Of a stretch of 64,000 nt of DNA, positions 54,605 through 64,000 are shown one piece after another; the stretch's first letter is position 1; the number at the start of each line of letters is the position of its first letter. A program made the position numbers and the translations under genes. Below the pieces are notes generated by a model, which searched no databases, was not told the DNA's origin, and saw only the letters and a program-made list of their open reading frames with translations. Location of the stretch: the NCBI GenBank assembly GCA_032622095.1, contig CP136061.1, positions 212,936,373-213,000,372 on the forward strand. Reading direction: 5' to 3'. The stretch comes from Siphonodentalium dalli. Taxonomy: Eukaryota; Mollusca; Scaphopoda; Gadilida; Siphonodentaliidae.

Positions 54605-55420
54605 ATAGGAATGGGTTCCGTCCGTCCGTCCGTCCGTCCGTCTAGTCCTCTGTCCGTCCCGAATAAGAGTCATGTAAGAGTCGTAACTTGAACAAATGTC
54701 AACGGATTTCAAAGATATTTGGTACATGAGTTCACCTTACCATTACCTAGAATGATTTCGCAAGCCAGGTCCGGCCGGATATTTTTACCGGAGTTATTGG
54801 ATTTTGTTTATTATTTTTGTCGAATTTACCAAATAGCAAATAGACGACGTCACAGGGCTCATTTCCACAAATCTCAATGGATTTCAAAGATATTTGGTAT
54901 ATATGAGTTCACCTGACCATTACCTAGAATGAGTTCGCAAGCCAGATCCGGTCGGATATTTTTACCGGAGTTATTGGATTTTGTTTATTATTTTTGTCGA
55001 ATTTACCAAATAGCAAATAGACGACGTCACATGGCTCATTTCCACAAATCTCAACGGATTTCAAAGATATTTGGTATATGAGTTCACTTGACCAGTATCT
55101 AGAACGAGTTCGCAAACCAGGTCCGGTCGGATATTTTAAACGGACTTATTGGACTTTGTTTATATTTTTGTTTGCAAATGGACGACGTCACAGGGCTCAT
55201 TTCCACAAATGTCAACGGATTTCAAAGATTTTTGGTATATGATTTCACATGACCAGTATCTAGAACGGTTTCGCAAACCAGGTCCGGCCGGATATTTTCA
55301 GCAGAGTTATTGGACTTTGTTTATTATTTTTGGTGCAAATGGACGACGTCACAGGGCTAATTTCCACAAATGTCAGTACCTAAAATCAGTTCGCAAGCCA
55401 GGCTTTTTGACAAAATCCAC
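54605..55420. repeat. Tandem array, unit about 160-180 bp, with CCGT microsatellite
   Basis: CCGTCCGTCCGTCCGTCCGT at about 54,620 leads into units containing CAACGGATTTCAAAGATATT, TATGAGTTCAC.TGACCA, CGCAAGCCAGGTCCGG and GACGACGTCACAGGGCTCAT. Starts lie near 54,700, 54,875, 55,050, 55,210 and (partial) 55,365. Frames open through it are spurious. Confidence 0.85.
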
Positions 55421-56009
55421 CTCTTGTTTAGCACATACTGAGAACGCAAACATTATTGAGAATGCACTTCCCCAACTGCACAATTCGGCGGGGGATACCG
55501 TCGTCTGCAACTGCTTGTTTTATATTGTAATAGTCCCATATTGGACATTTTTAATAACCAGCGTTTAGGTCCATATATATTTGCGTATTTGAGTTTTCAA
55601 ATACTGCCAATTATGAGCTTATTTCGCACGATTATAAAATAAGCCCGTATTGTGCTTATTTTCACGAGAACAGGCTGGGTTTAGTACAGTTCTCTTGTTG
55701 AGAATATCTAACTCTGTGCAGGGATATATCAACATGCTTTCTTTTATCAGTTCGAATTGTCATCTAGCGATGTCCAATTCGCGTTGGGTGCAATGTGACT
55801 TAAACGAGAATAGCGTGCCTATGTGGTCGGTTAAAGTTCCCCATAGCGTACATCCAGATGGGCGTTGCCGTGGATGTACACTATCTCTTAGCACATTAAA
55901 ATGTAGAGTGTACGTTGACATTATTGGAGGGGAAGGCATAAAGTACAACGTTTCATTTAATTAATTAAGCCTTAATTAACTTAGCAATTTTGAGCTTAAA
56001 TAATCAGGT
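55421..56009. other. No recognised gene
   Basis: An open frame at 55,650-55,964 has a non-repetitive 3' half (SNSRWVQCDLNENSVPMWSV) but no family I recognise and no splice context. Its 5' half is repeat sequence. Confidence 0.35.
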
Positions 56010-56109
56010 TGTTTTTTTGAATAACTGAAACATCTCATTCTTGTCTGGAAGGAAAGATAAATTTTTTATTCCAGACACTCATGAGATATTTCGGTATTCA
56101 AACAAAAAC
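56010..56109. repeat. Hairpin MITE, family member 2
   Basis: TTTTTTGAATAACTGAAACA and TCTCATTCTTGTCTGGAA are inverted at 56,069-56,109 (TTCCAGACACTCATGAGATA, TTTCGGTATTCAAACAAAAA). The right arm resembles that of 53,680-53,810 (CTCATGAGATA.TTCCGGTATTCA), so both belong to one family. Confidence 0.8.
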
Positions 56110-56133
56110 GGTAGGTGTTCACTATAGTATATG

Positions 56134-56226
56134 TTATTAATTGGTTGTTTCCATATTGGCCGAAGGCTAATACGACAGACCGCGAGGCCTCATAACTCGG
56201 CCAATGTGGAAACAATCAATTAATAA
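56134..56226. repeat. Hairpin
   Basis: TTATTAATTGGTTGTTTCCA with TATTGGCCGA is inverted at 56,197-56,226. The loop is about 32 bases, with arms near 30. Confidence 0.88.
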
Positions 56227-56329
56227 GTATTTAATAATTAGCAACAATGTAATAATTGTTTCACAGGATGAATATATTAAAAATAGATATACCAGTGTGT
56301 GTTTTATTATACTTCAATGTTTTAACATT

Positions 56330-57420
56330 GAAGTATATTGTAATTCTTATTTTTTTTTTATTATTATTATAAAACACCTTATATCTCAGAAACCGCCAGG
56401 TCGATTGATTTGATATTTCCTACTCATATACATCCACGAAAAGTTAGTTTTATGCACTTACCGCTATTTTTGTCCGACCTTGACCTTGACCTTCACCGTC
56501 GCCATTAATTTGGTTGCAAAAAATAGTTCGTCCTAATTTTTCCAAAATTCACATGGTGGTATCGCATGGCAAAGACGATTAAGGTGCAATAAAAACTAGG
56601 TAAATCGGTCAAAAAATGGCGGAGTAATGGCGGTTTGATTATAGCCACATTTAAACTAGATTGAACTTTTATTGAGCTTGGATCTCTTATGGGTCAAAAA
56701 TTGATAGACCGATTAGAATAATTTTTGGTACATATATAGCGTTCGTCCTTAGCTATTAACCCGACTGGGTGTGAATTTCGTACGACTTTGACCTTTGTAC
56801 TAAACGCTCTTCATGTGTATTACTGTTGTGTACGTATCTCCTCCGGAACGGCTTGAGATATCGAGTTCGGACTTGCATTGTTAGTTTCCTCTAATCATAT
56901 GCTATAAACAAGCGAAAATGGTATGGATAGCACTTCCGGTTCGAAAGTTCGGTATTGGTCGAAGAATCGGTTAACGCTCTTTGAAAAACTTTTTTCTTCT
57001 GAATTTGACCAAATTCATAGGGCGGCATCGCTAGTCCGAACTGAAGACAACGCCGTAAAAATTAGCGCAATCGACGTCACAGCACCCGATTCAAATTTTG
57101 ACTTTTGGGTATCCTGCAAGGTGACGGCCTTGCCCTGATTTCTTTGAAAAAGGCGAATAGATCCAAAACGACTCTACCGATTGCCTTGATTTTTTGTACG
57201 TACATTGCTCCCGTCCTTGGCTATTGACTGGACTGGGTGCGGAGTTCGTCCGACCTTGACCTTGGCACAAAACGCTCTTCATGTTGATTACTGTTGTGTA
57301 CTTATCTCCTCCGGAACGGCTTGATATATCGAGTTCGGACTTGCTCTATTATGTTCGTCTTCTCATGTGCTACACGCATACAAAAAATGGTTGCGATAGC
57401 TCTTCCCCTTGGTAAACATT
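56330..57420. repeat. Diverged tandem duplication, about 480 bp apart
   Basis: 56,755-56,935 and 57,225-57,405 share AAACGCTCTTCATGT, ATTACTGTTGTGTACGTATC, TCTCCTCCGGAACGGCTTGA and ATCGAGTTCGGACTTGC. CGACCTTGACCTTGACCTT motifs precede each unit and also occur near 56,475. No gene is supported here. Confidence 0.7.
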
Positions 57421-57719
57421 GAAGTATCGAAATTGCAGTGCAATTTAAATTTCATTCTAGTTAAATTAACAATTATTCCAGCAATTTTATTCTTGTGAAC
57501 TTTGTGAAGAACTTGCAGCCATTTGTACTGTCAGTTTCAACTGCATGGGAATGATATTGGTACGGATACATGTAGTTCATCCACGTACATGTATATTTAC
57601 TCCCAAAAACAGTGACTGTCCGTAATTCATCCGAAATCAACTGCAATCTATCTTGGAACCGTGGACCCAATATTCTTTTCCGATCGAGCTAATTACGTAT
57701 TACGTCATTTACGTCACCT

Positions 57720-57812
57720 TGACTTATTGGCCGCGTTTTCTACTTATTGGCCGACTTTTTGTTACTTATTGGCCGCGTTTTCTACTTATTGGCCTACTTT
57801 TTGTTACTTATG
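57720..57812. repeat. Two-copy tandem repeat
   Basis: ACTTATTGGCCGCGTTTTCT and ACTTATTGGCC.ACTTTTTG alternate twice, with a period of about 45 bp. Confidence 0.85.
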
Positions 57813-58588
57813 ACGCAAGAAAGGCTTTATTTGCAATGTGCTATAGAGCCCACAAATTTAATTTGCCAGTCAATATTCAGTGTGAATTGTTCGATAAAAT
57901 GATACTACCAATACAAATTACTTTATGGCAGTGAAGTATGGGGTCATAGCAATTTTGAGCAGGTCGAGTCGTTTTATTGACGTTTTTTAAAATGTCTAAT
58001 AAAAGTTGGAAAATCAACTCATAACAATATGGTTTATGAAGAGCTTGGTACTTTTCCACTTTCATTAGAAATTGAGAAAAGAATGGTTTATTTTTGGATA
58101 CGAATATTACAGGGCAAACAAAGCAAATTTTCACTTACCATCTATCGCCTTTTAAGAGCTATGCATGATAAGGCACTATATAGTAACAAGTGGATTGTCA
58201 AGCTGCAGACAATATTTGATCAGTACGGTTTTTCCCATATTTGGATTGAAGAGGATATCACTTGTCCCTCGTGAATAATTGATAACATTAAATCTAGATC
58301 AAGAGATGTTTTTATCCAAAAGTGGTCTAATACTGTTGACGCAAGTAGCACACGATGTTCAAATTACCATATTCTCAAACCAAACTTTGAAAGGGTGAAC
58401 TATCTCTCCACTTTGAATATTTCAGATCGTATTAATCTTTGTCGATTCCGTTGTAGAAATAATAAATTACCTGTTTCAGTGGGTCGATACCAGACCAATA
58501 CTATATCTTTGCATTGTCAATTATGCAATAATGGAGACTTTGGTGATGATCATCAATATATTTTGAGATGTCCATCAGTAGTAGAGTA
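57813..58588 (+). pseudogene. CR1/L2-type LINE fragment (thumb to C-terminal zinc-finger region)
   Basis: Plus-strand blocks in order: ARKALFAMCYRAHKFNLPVN, CELFDKMILPI, (frame change near 57,915) YGSEVWGHSNFEQVE, a stop, FLKCLIKVGKSTHNNMVYEE, LEIEKRMVYFWIRILQGKQS, a stop near 58,272, then DRINLCRFRCRNNKLPVSVG and HCQLCNNGDFGDDHQYILRC. These are the region after the polymerase catalytic site and the Cys/His ending of CR1/L2-like ORF2. Both ends are truncated; the right edge is where the long-TIR element begins. Confidence 0.85.
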
Positions 58589-58621
58589 AGGGCTGTACCT
58601 TCCTCATTAGATCGAGATTCG

Positions 58622-60240
58622 CTCGGCGCTCGGCTACCTGACCTACGCGTCGTTGCTACGTTGTGCAATCCGGGTCGCTATTGTTGTTGTCGTTACGTAC
58701 GTCATGCTATTGATTGATATTTATATGGTGGGAGGTGGACTATTGACCCCGGGGGTTTCGTTCTTTGTGTTTGATTTGAATACCCCACTTACCGAGGAGA
58801 TTGGTGTATTGTATGGTGTTGTTATTGAATAAAAGGGTAAACTATTCAAAGTCCCAAGACCCCCTAGTACTGTAAGGGCCACAGCTTCCTCATTAGACTT
58901 GGTCGGCAGGTCGGCTGACCAGGGACCTGGTCGGATGGTCGGCAAAGTGTAGTTGCTACACGTTGTGCAATGCGTCGCTATTGATGTCGTTGATAAGCTA
59001 TTGACCGGTATTTCTATGGGGTATTGTCAATTGTTTACCCCTCAAACTATAATCGCCTTTGTGAAGATACTAAATGCTATAGGGCTTAGAAGATATACTT
59101 CTGAGTGAAATCCCTAATAGACTTGGCTGGTTGACAGCAGTTGATTATATGGGAGGAATAATTGGCTGGTTATGAATTAGACCGGGCGGGTGGTGGTAAA
59201 TATTCCTATGGTATATCCAGGGGGGGGTAAATTATTGACTCCTCGTTTGGTGCACGGGGACTTGGCTCAAAGACCCGGGATGCAACGCCTCTGTTCTATA
59301 TGGGGAGATATGAGTGTATATTTGTTTTTCGCGACACACACACAAAATTGGTCGACGATGAAAGCAACTGATCGCAGGTGTGGGTTGTATTGCCTTCCTA
59401 TTTACTTCTCTTTCCTCACAGTACACTCCGCTTCCATCCCTGTCCACTCCACCCGACCTTTACACTCCCTCCGACGGGTGGTGGGGAATATTCCTATGAT
59501 ATCAGGGGGTAAATTATAGACTCCTCGTATGATGCTCGTGGGGACTTGGCTCAAAGACAGGGGATGCAACTCTTCTGTTCTATAGGGGGAGATATGAGGG
59601 GGGAAGCAACTACTCGCAGGTGGGGGTGTATTGCCTTCCTATTTACTCCTCTTTCCTCACAGTACACACCGCTTCCCTCCCTGTCCACTCCACCCGACAT
59701 CTATATTCCCTCCCTGTCCACTCTACCTCCCTCCCAGTCCACTCTATCCGCATATATATAGTTATGCCACATCCCCTTGTAGAGTGCTATATATATTTCC
59801 CCCCATTCATATTCTCTCCACTGGGTTCGTTGATGTTATCGACGTCGCGGTCGTTGAGGGGAGGGGGAGGGGGGGGTAACTATTTCTGATCTAGGACAAT
59901 AAGAGTTATTGTAGTATTTTTTTCCTCGCGAGACACAGACACGCATGTACGAGGGAATGGGGGGGGGGGTAAAGCAACGTCTCGCCCTGGTGGGGGGCGT
60001 GGGGGTATTACCTTCCTATCTACTCCGCTTCCCTCCCTGTCCACTCTACCCCCTGTCTACTCCACCCGACCTCTATACACCCCTCCCAGTCGTTGTCCTT
60101 ATTTCGCGTGCATGTCGCGGCCGGTGTCACCCCCTCCTCTTGCATATAGAATATTCCTCAATGTAACTCGAGGAGGGACGTGTATATATAACTGAGGGGA
60201 CCGCCGGTGTTCGGACGAGTACTCCGTTTTAGTCGGTATG
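58622..60240 (+). repeat. Left arm of the long-TIR element (1.62 kb)
   Basis: Reverse complement of 61,683-63,356 at high identity: a 74-codon frame reads identically from both arms (58,945-58,721 minus; 63,033-63,257 plus). Subterminal motifs CTTCCTCATTAGA recur at 58,600 and 58,881. The middle holds a tandem of CTCCACCCGACCTTTACACT and CCTCCCTGTCCACTC units. The inner edge has TATATATA (60,183-60,190) followed by ACTGAGGGGACC, a TATA-like box pointing into the core. Confidence 0.92.
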
Positions 60241-60567
60241 GTCGAGTTGAATGCTTAAATGTAATTCTTGACAGAGCTGTTCTGCGTTGATAAAGGAAAG
60301 TCGACATTCCGTGTACGTATATATATACAGAACCCGTGGATTTAATGGACAGTTATTGGCGGTGACTCAATACACTTGCTACTGACAATACACAACACTG
60401 TCGCACTGCGCATATTATATTCACTCTGTATTTAAATACCTATAGAAATATAGTGTTGTCGCCCTTGAAACGAAAACTGTTTGAAGTATAGTGAGCGAAA
60501 GTTGGTCTACAGTATACACCGCTGAAATCCAAATCATTTTGGTGCTTGCACTGAAAGTCTTTACGAA
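60241..60567 (+). promoter_or_regulatory. Core leader region, TATA-like boxes
   Basis: TATATATATAC at about 60,319 and TATTTAAATA at about 60,429 lie before the ORF at 60,568; with TATATATA in the arm (60,183) this gives three TATA-like sites in the same direction. Which, if any, is used is not known. Confidence 0.35.
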
Positions 60568-60777
60568 ATGACACAGGCACAAATTGATGCGGCTCGTGTA
60601 GTATATAACATATTTGATGTTTCTGAAGTTGCTGGAAATGGACTAATTGTATCTATTGGACCTGAGCTATCTATCGATATCAGTCGTGTTAAAGAGTACA
60701 TTTTTCTAAAACAAGGCCGTAGAGCAATTCGAATTAATATAGATACTTATAGGCGTATGTATGGAATCCTATATTAG
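60568..60777 (+). CDS. Small protein, possible PC4-like ssDNA-binding fold
   Basis: 69 codons, ATG 60,568 to TAG 60,775. The second half, SIDISRVKEYIFLKQGRRAI followed by RINIDTYRRMYGIL, has the layout of the PC4 coactivator fold (beta strand with I-D-I, a short K-x-G-R-R-x-I turn, then a C-terminal helix). The first half is helix-like (MTQAQIDAARVVYNIFDVSE). The identity is a guess from pattern alone. The stop codon lies in the terminal repeat of the GC-rich foldback that follows directly, so the original C-terminus may have been longer. Confidence 0.45.
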   Translation: MTQAQIDAARVVYNIFDVSEVAGNGLIVSIGPELSIDISRVKEYIFLKQGRRAIRINIDTYRRMYGILY

Positions 60778-61268
60778 GGTCACTTCCTAATGGCGCTTTC
60801 GGCGCGCGCCGAAAGCGACAAAAAGTGCGCCATTATTAACGCGCCGAAAGCGCCGAAAGCGACAAAATATGCGCCGTTACGGCGCAATATTTGTCGCTTT
60901 CGGCGCACTTTTTGTCGCTTTCGGCGCACTTTTTGTCGCTTTCGGCGCGCGCGCCGAAAGCGACAAAATGTGCGATATTAGCGCATGTTTCTGCGCGTTA
61001 CTAATGGCGCACTTTTTGTCGCTTTCGGCGCGTGCCGAAAGCGCCATTAGGCATACTATTAGGTCCACTCCCTAATGGCGCGCGCCGGAAGCGACAAAAA
61101 GTGCGCCATTAGGGTATGTATGTGCGTAACGGCGCACTTTTTGTCGCTTTCGGCGCACTTTTTGTCGCTTTCGGCGCTTTCGGCGCTTTCGGCGCGTTAC
61201 TAATGGCGAACTTTTTGTCGCTTTCGCCGCGCGCCGAAAGCGCCATTAGGAAGTGGCCCTAATAGGAT
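60774..61268. mobile_element. GC-rich foldback of GCGCCGAAAGCGAC units
   Basis: The ends TTAGGGTCACTTCCTAATGG and CCATTAGGAAGTGGCCCTAA are inverted copies. The interior is built almost wholly from GGCGCTTTCGGCGC-type palindromes and GTCGCTTTCGGCGCACTTTT units in both directions. A second pair of ends meets near 61,045-61,075, so it is probably two copies head to head. Its composition is very unlike the surrounding AT-rich DNA. It has no coding capacity. Confidence 0.88.
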
Positions 61269-61500
61269 TTCATAGAAACGACCATTGTGTATCTTCAAAA
61301 TTATCTAACTGAATCGGAATAACTATATATTATGTTCCTTTTGCAAGCGAATCTGAAGAGTTCAGGCAGACAGAGGTACATTTATCAACTAAATATAAAC
61401 GGAATATTGTCTCTCTTTATTTTGGGATATAATCGGATTATGCTGTGTGACTCTTCTCATACACAGGTATATATAGTGAACCATATACGATTGTAAAAGT
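61269..61500 (+). promoter_or_regulatory. Leader of the 61,501 ORF with TATA-like box
   Basis: GTATATATAGTG at about 61,466 lies some 35 bases before ATG 61,501. The preceding sequence is AT-rich with no frame of note. Confidence 0.35.
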
Positions 61501-61620
61501 ATGGATTACAGTAAACTATATGTTCCCGATCCTCAGAAATGGCTGAAGTATTACAAGGATAAGGCCAGCGGTATAAGCGCCCGAATGGGGATATCGTACA
61601 AATCGGCGGCGGCGGATTAG
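61501..61620 (+). CDS. Small ORF of the long-TIR element, unknown (39 aa)
   Basis: ATG 61,501 to TAG 61,618. It reads MDYSKLYVPDPQKWLKYYKD and then a Gly/Ser/Ala tail. The aromatic, Lys-rich opening looks like the start of a structural or DNA-associated virus-like protein, and it is short enough to be a truncated N-terminus. A TATA-like box precedes it. I do not recognise a family with certainty, so no function is assigned. Confidence 0.4.
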   Translation: MDYSKLYVPDPQKWLKYYKDKASGISARMGISYKSAAAD

Positions 61621-61682
61621 GATATATGTCTTTCCATATTGTCGCGCCTGGCGAAAGACTGACCGCACCCCGTGCACGTAAA

Positions 61683-63356
61683 CATACCGACTAAAACGGA
61701 GTATACTCGTCCGAACACCGGTGGTCCCCTCAGTTATATATACACGTCCCTCCTCGAGTTACATTGAGGAATATTCTATATGCAAGAGGAGGGGTGACAC
61801 CGGCCGCGACATGCACGCGAAAGAAGGACAACGACTGGGAGGGGGTGTATAGAGGTCGGGTGGAGTAGACATGGGGGAGTAGAGTGGACATGGAAGGAAG
61901 CGGAGTAGATAGGAAGGTAACACCCCCACCCCCACCAGGGCGAGACGTTGTTTACCCCCCCCCACATTCCATCGTACAAGCGTGTGTGTGTCTCGCGAGG
62001 AAAAAAAATACTACATTAACTCATATTGTCCTAGATCAGAAAGAGTTACCCCCTCCCCTCAACGACCGCGACGTCGATAACATCAACGAACCCAGTGGAG
62101 AGAATATGAATGGGGGGGGAATATATATAGCACTCTACAAGGGGATGTGGCATAACTATATATATGCGGATAGAGTGGACTGGGAGGGAGGTAGAGTGGA
62201 CAGGGAGGGAATATAGAGGTCGGGTGGAGTGGACAGGGAGAGAAGCGGGGTGTACTGTGAGGAAAGAGGAGTAAATAGGAAGGCAATACACCCCCACCTG
62301 CGAGTAGTTGCTTCCGACCTCTTTCGTCCAATTTGGTGTGTGTGTCGCGAAAAAACAAATATACACTCATATCTCCCCCTATAGAACAGAAGAGTTGCAT
62401 CCCCTGTCTTTGAGCCAAGTCCCCACGCATCATACGAGGAGTCTATAATTTACCCCCTGAATATATCATAGGAATATTCACCACCACCAGTCGGAGGGAG
62501 TGTAAAGGTCGGGCGGAGTGGACAGGGGACAGGGAGGGAAGCGGAGTGTACTGTGAGGAAATAGGAGTAAATAGGAAGGCAATACAACCCACACCTGCGA
62601 TCAGTTGCTTTCATCGTCGACCAATTTTGTGTGTGTGTCGCGAAAAACAAATATACACTCATATCTCCCCATATAGAACAGAAGCGTTGCATCCCGGGTC
62701 TTTGAGCCAAGTCCCCGTGCACCATACGAGGAGTCTATAATTTACCCCCCCCCCCCCCTGGATATACCATAGGAATATTTACCACCACCCGCCCGGTCTA
62801 ATTCATAACCAGCCAATTATTCCTTCCATAGAATCAATTACTGTCAACCAGCCAAGTCTATTAGGGATTTCACTCAGAAGTATATCTTCTAAGCCCTATA
62901 GCATTTAGTATCTTCACAAAGGCGAGTATAGTTTGAGGGGTAAACAATTGACAATACCCCATAGAAATACCGGTCAATAGATTATCAACGACATCAATAG
63001 CGACGCATTGCACAACGTGTAGCAACTACACTTTGCCGACCATCCGACCAGGTCCCTGGTCAGCCGACCTGCCGACCAAGTCTAATGAGGAAGCTGTGGC
63101 CCTTACAGTACTAGGGGGTCTTGGGACTTTGAATAGTTTACCCTTTTATTCAATAACAACACCATACAATACACCAATCTCCTCGGTAAGTGGGGTATTC
63201 AAATCAAACACAAAGAACGAAACCCCCGGGGTCAATAGTCCACCTCCCACCATATAAATATCAATCAATAGCGTGACGTACGTAACGACAACAACAATAG
63301 CGACCCGGATTGCACAACGTAGCAACGACACGTAGGTCAGGTAGCCGAGCGCCGAG
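61683..63356 (-). repeat. Right arm of the long-TIR element (1.67 kb)
   Basis: Inverted copy of 58,622-60,240, about 55 bp longer because tandem units in the middle differ in number. TATATATA at 61,735-61,742 mirrors the left box and faces into the core on the minus strand. Confidence 0.92.
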
Positions 63357-63399
63357 AATTATTGGCGAACACATGGGGAAAATAATATACATTCCTTGC

Positions 63400-64000
63400 T
63401 GGAAAGTGTTGTCCGATATCACGTTTTCCCAAATGTCGGTATAATCCGGTCAAAGCCAAAACGACGCTAAAAACGCAATGAATGTTATTGCTATCACAAC
63501 AAAACCCACGCGTAATATGTGCAGGAGATACTCGAGCTAGGATTCCTCTTATATCCGACTAGAGAAATATTCACCCAAATCCAAGATGGCGGCTAAAATG
63601 GCCACCAGAAATAGAAATATTGCCGAATATCGCTGATTTTAACATCAGTGACAGTTATTGTCACGACAACTCCACATCTGCTTACTATTGTGAGTTGGTA
63701 TACTGAGACGAAAAACTGTGCTTATATTTCATCCAAATAAAAGTTTCTCAAATTCAAAATGGCGCCCACAAATATGGACATATTTAGAAAATCACAGAAA
63801 ATCTCTCATATTCACATCATTTGGGCATTATTGTCGAGACAACTCTACCCATGCTTACAGCCGAGTTGGAAATACTGTGATAAAGTAATTATCTTGGACT
63901 TGATGAAGGATTTTTTTTCCAAATCGAAGATGGCGGCCAAAATGGCGTCCCAGATTTGAAAACAAGCTTACATTCTTTTACTTTTGTTATATATAGAGAG
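63400..64000 (+). repeat. Copy of the 18-21 kb repeat, running off the window
   Basis: 63,420-63,560 matches the reverse complement of 21,520-21,680 (CGATATCACGTTTTCCCAAA; GTTATTGCTATCACAACA). 63,575-63,960 matches 18,205-18,580 in forward orientation (AAGATGGCGG, TTTTAACATCAGTGA, TTGTCACGACAACTCCACA). It is the same family as the 18.2-21.5 kb foldback. It continues past the right edge. Confidence 0.8.

Larger units (their letters stand above)
58590..63356. mobile_element. Unidentified element with 1.6-kb terminal inverted repeats
   Basis: Two near-identical arms (58,622-60,240 and 61,683-63,356) enclose a 1,442-bp core. The left end may extend to 58,590 (AGGGCTGTACCTTCCTCATT), since that sequence echoes the internal motif AGGGCCACAGCTTCCTCATT at 58,869; the right end lacks this extension and breaks into unrelated sequence at 63,357. 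The core carries two small plus-strand ORFs (60,568-60,777 and 61,501-61,620) and a GC-rich foldback. No transposase, polymerase or integrase was recognised. Arms this long with so little between them suggest a deletion derivative of a larger virus-like or DNA-transposon element. Confidence 0.75.

Noticed and set aside
54605-55568. Long plus-strand frame through 55,149-55,568 as a protein with internal repeats
   Set aside because: The repeats are a non-coding tandem array; frames stay open because the unit lacks stops in one phase.
58721-63257. Identical 74-codon frames in both arms of the long-TIR element as a conserved protein
   Set aside because: Identity is explained by arm homogeneity; the reading is low-complexity (Pro/Thr/Ser), has no recognisable domain and faces out of the element.
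1-64000. tRNA, rRNA or other structural RNA genes
   Set aside because: None recognised by eye in either strand; a covariance-model scan would be needed to exclude diverged copies.

Overview
This is animal nuclear DNA, AT-rich and crowded with transposable elements. The best guess is a lophotrochozoan, probably a mollusc such as a bivalve. The reasons are a Toll-like receptor in a single uninterrupted frame with a divergent TIR domain, a Polinton/Maverick element, several LINE relics, and an unusual number of foldback (inverted-repeat) elements. The lineage is an inference; no ribosomal, mitochondrial or other diagnostic gene is present. No tRNA, rRNA or CRISPR array was recognised.

Layout. 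0-9.6 kb: an L1-like LINE relic split by a short inverted-repeat insertion, several degenerate tandem repeats, two adjacent TIR-bounded elements, and the last exon of a probable PC-esterase/NXPE-like host gene (8677-9230). 10-14.2 kb: a minus-strand LINE with a nearly intact reverse transcriptase frame, interrupted by one of two inverted copies of a ~0.5 kb repeat. 15.3-21.7 kb: large nested palindromes of non-coding repeats, including a foldback of about 3.3 kb. 21.7-25.95 kb: no recognisable gene. 25,960-38,349: a 12.39-kb Polinton. 40.55-42.19 kb: a foldback built from a 14-bp palindromic minisatellite. 42.70-44.93 kb: the Toll-like receptor gene. 44.96-51.46 kb: nested TIR elements, including a foldback (45,244-47,540) with a clean target-site duplication. 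53.6-57.8 kb: small hairpin elements and tandem repeats. 57.8-58.6 kb: a CR1/L2-type LINE fragment. 58.62-63.36 kb: an unidentified element with two ~1.65-kb inverted arms around a 1.44-kb core that carries two small ORFs with upstream TATA-like boxes. 63.4-64 kb: another copy of the repeat seen at 18-21 kb.

The Polinton is bounded by AGTAGTATTGGC-type termini and a perfect 6-bp duplication, CTCGAC. It carries remnants of protein-primed DNA polymerase B, packaging ATPase, integrase, adenain-like protease, major capsid protein, a probable second capsid protein and several conserved small proteins. Nearly all large genes are broken. The polymerase is split onto opposite strands, which suggests an internal inversion; the integrase and major capsid genes have internal or N-terminal losses. 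The element looks dead. The strongest lead for something undescribed is the 58.6-63.4 kb element: its very long inverted arms, inward-facing TATA boxes and small-ORF core fit a gutted virus-like or large DNA transposon, but I cannot assign it to a family.
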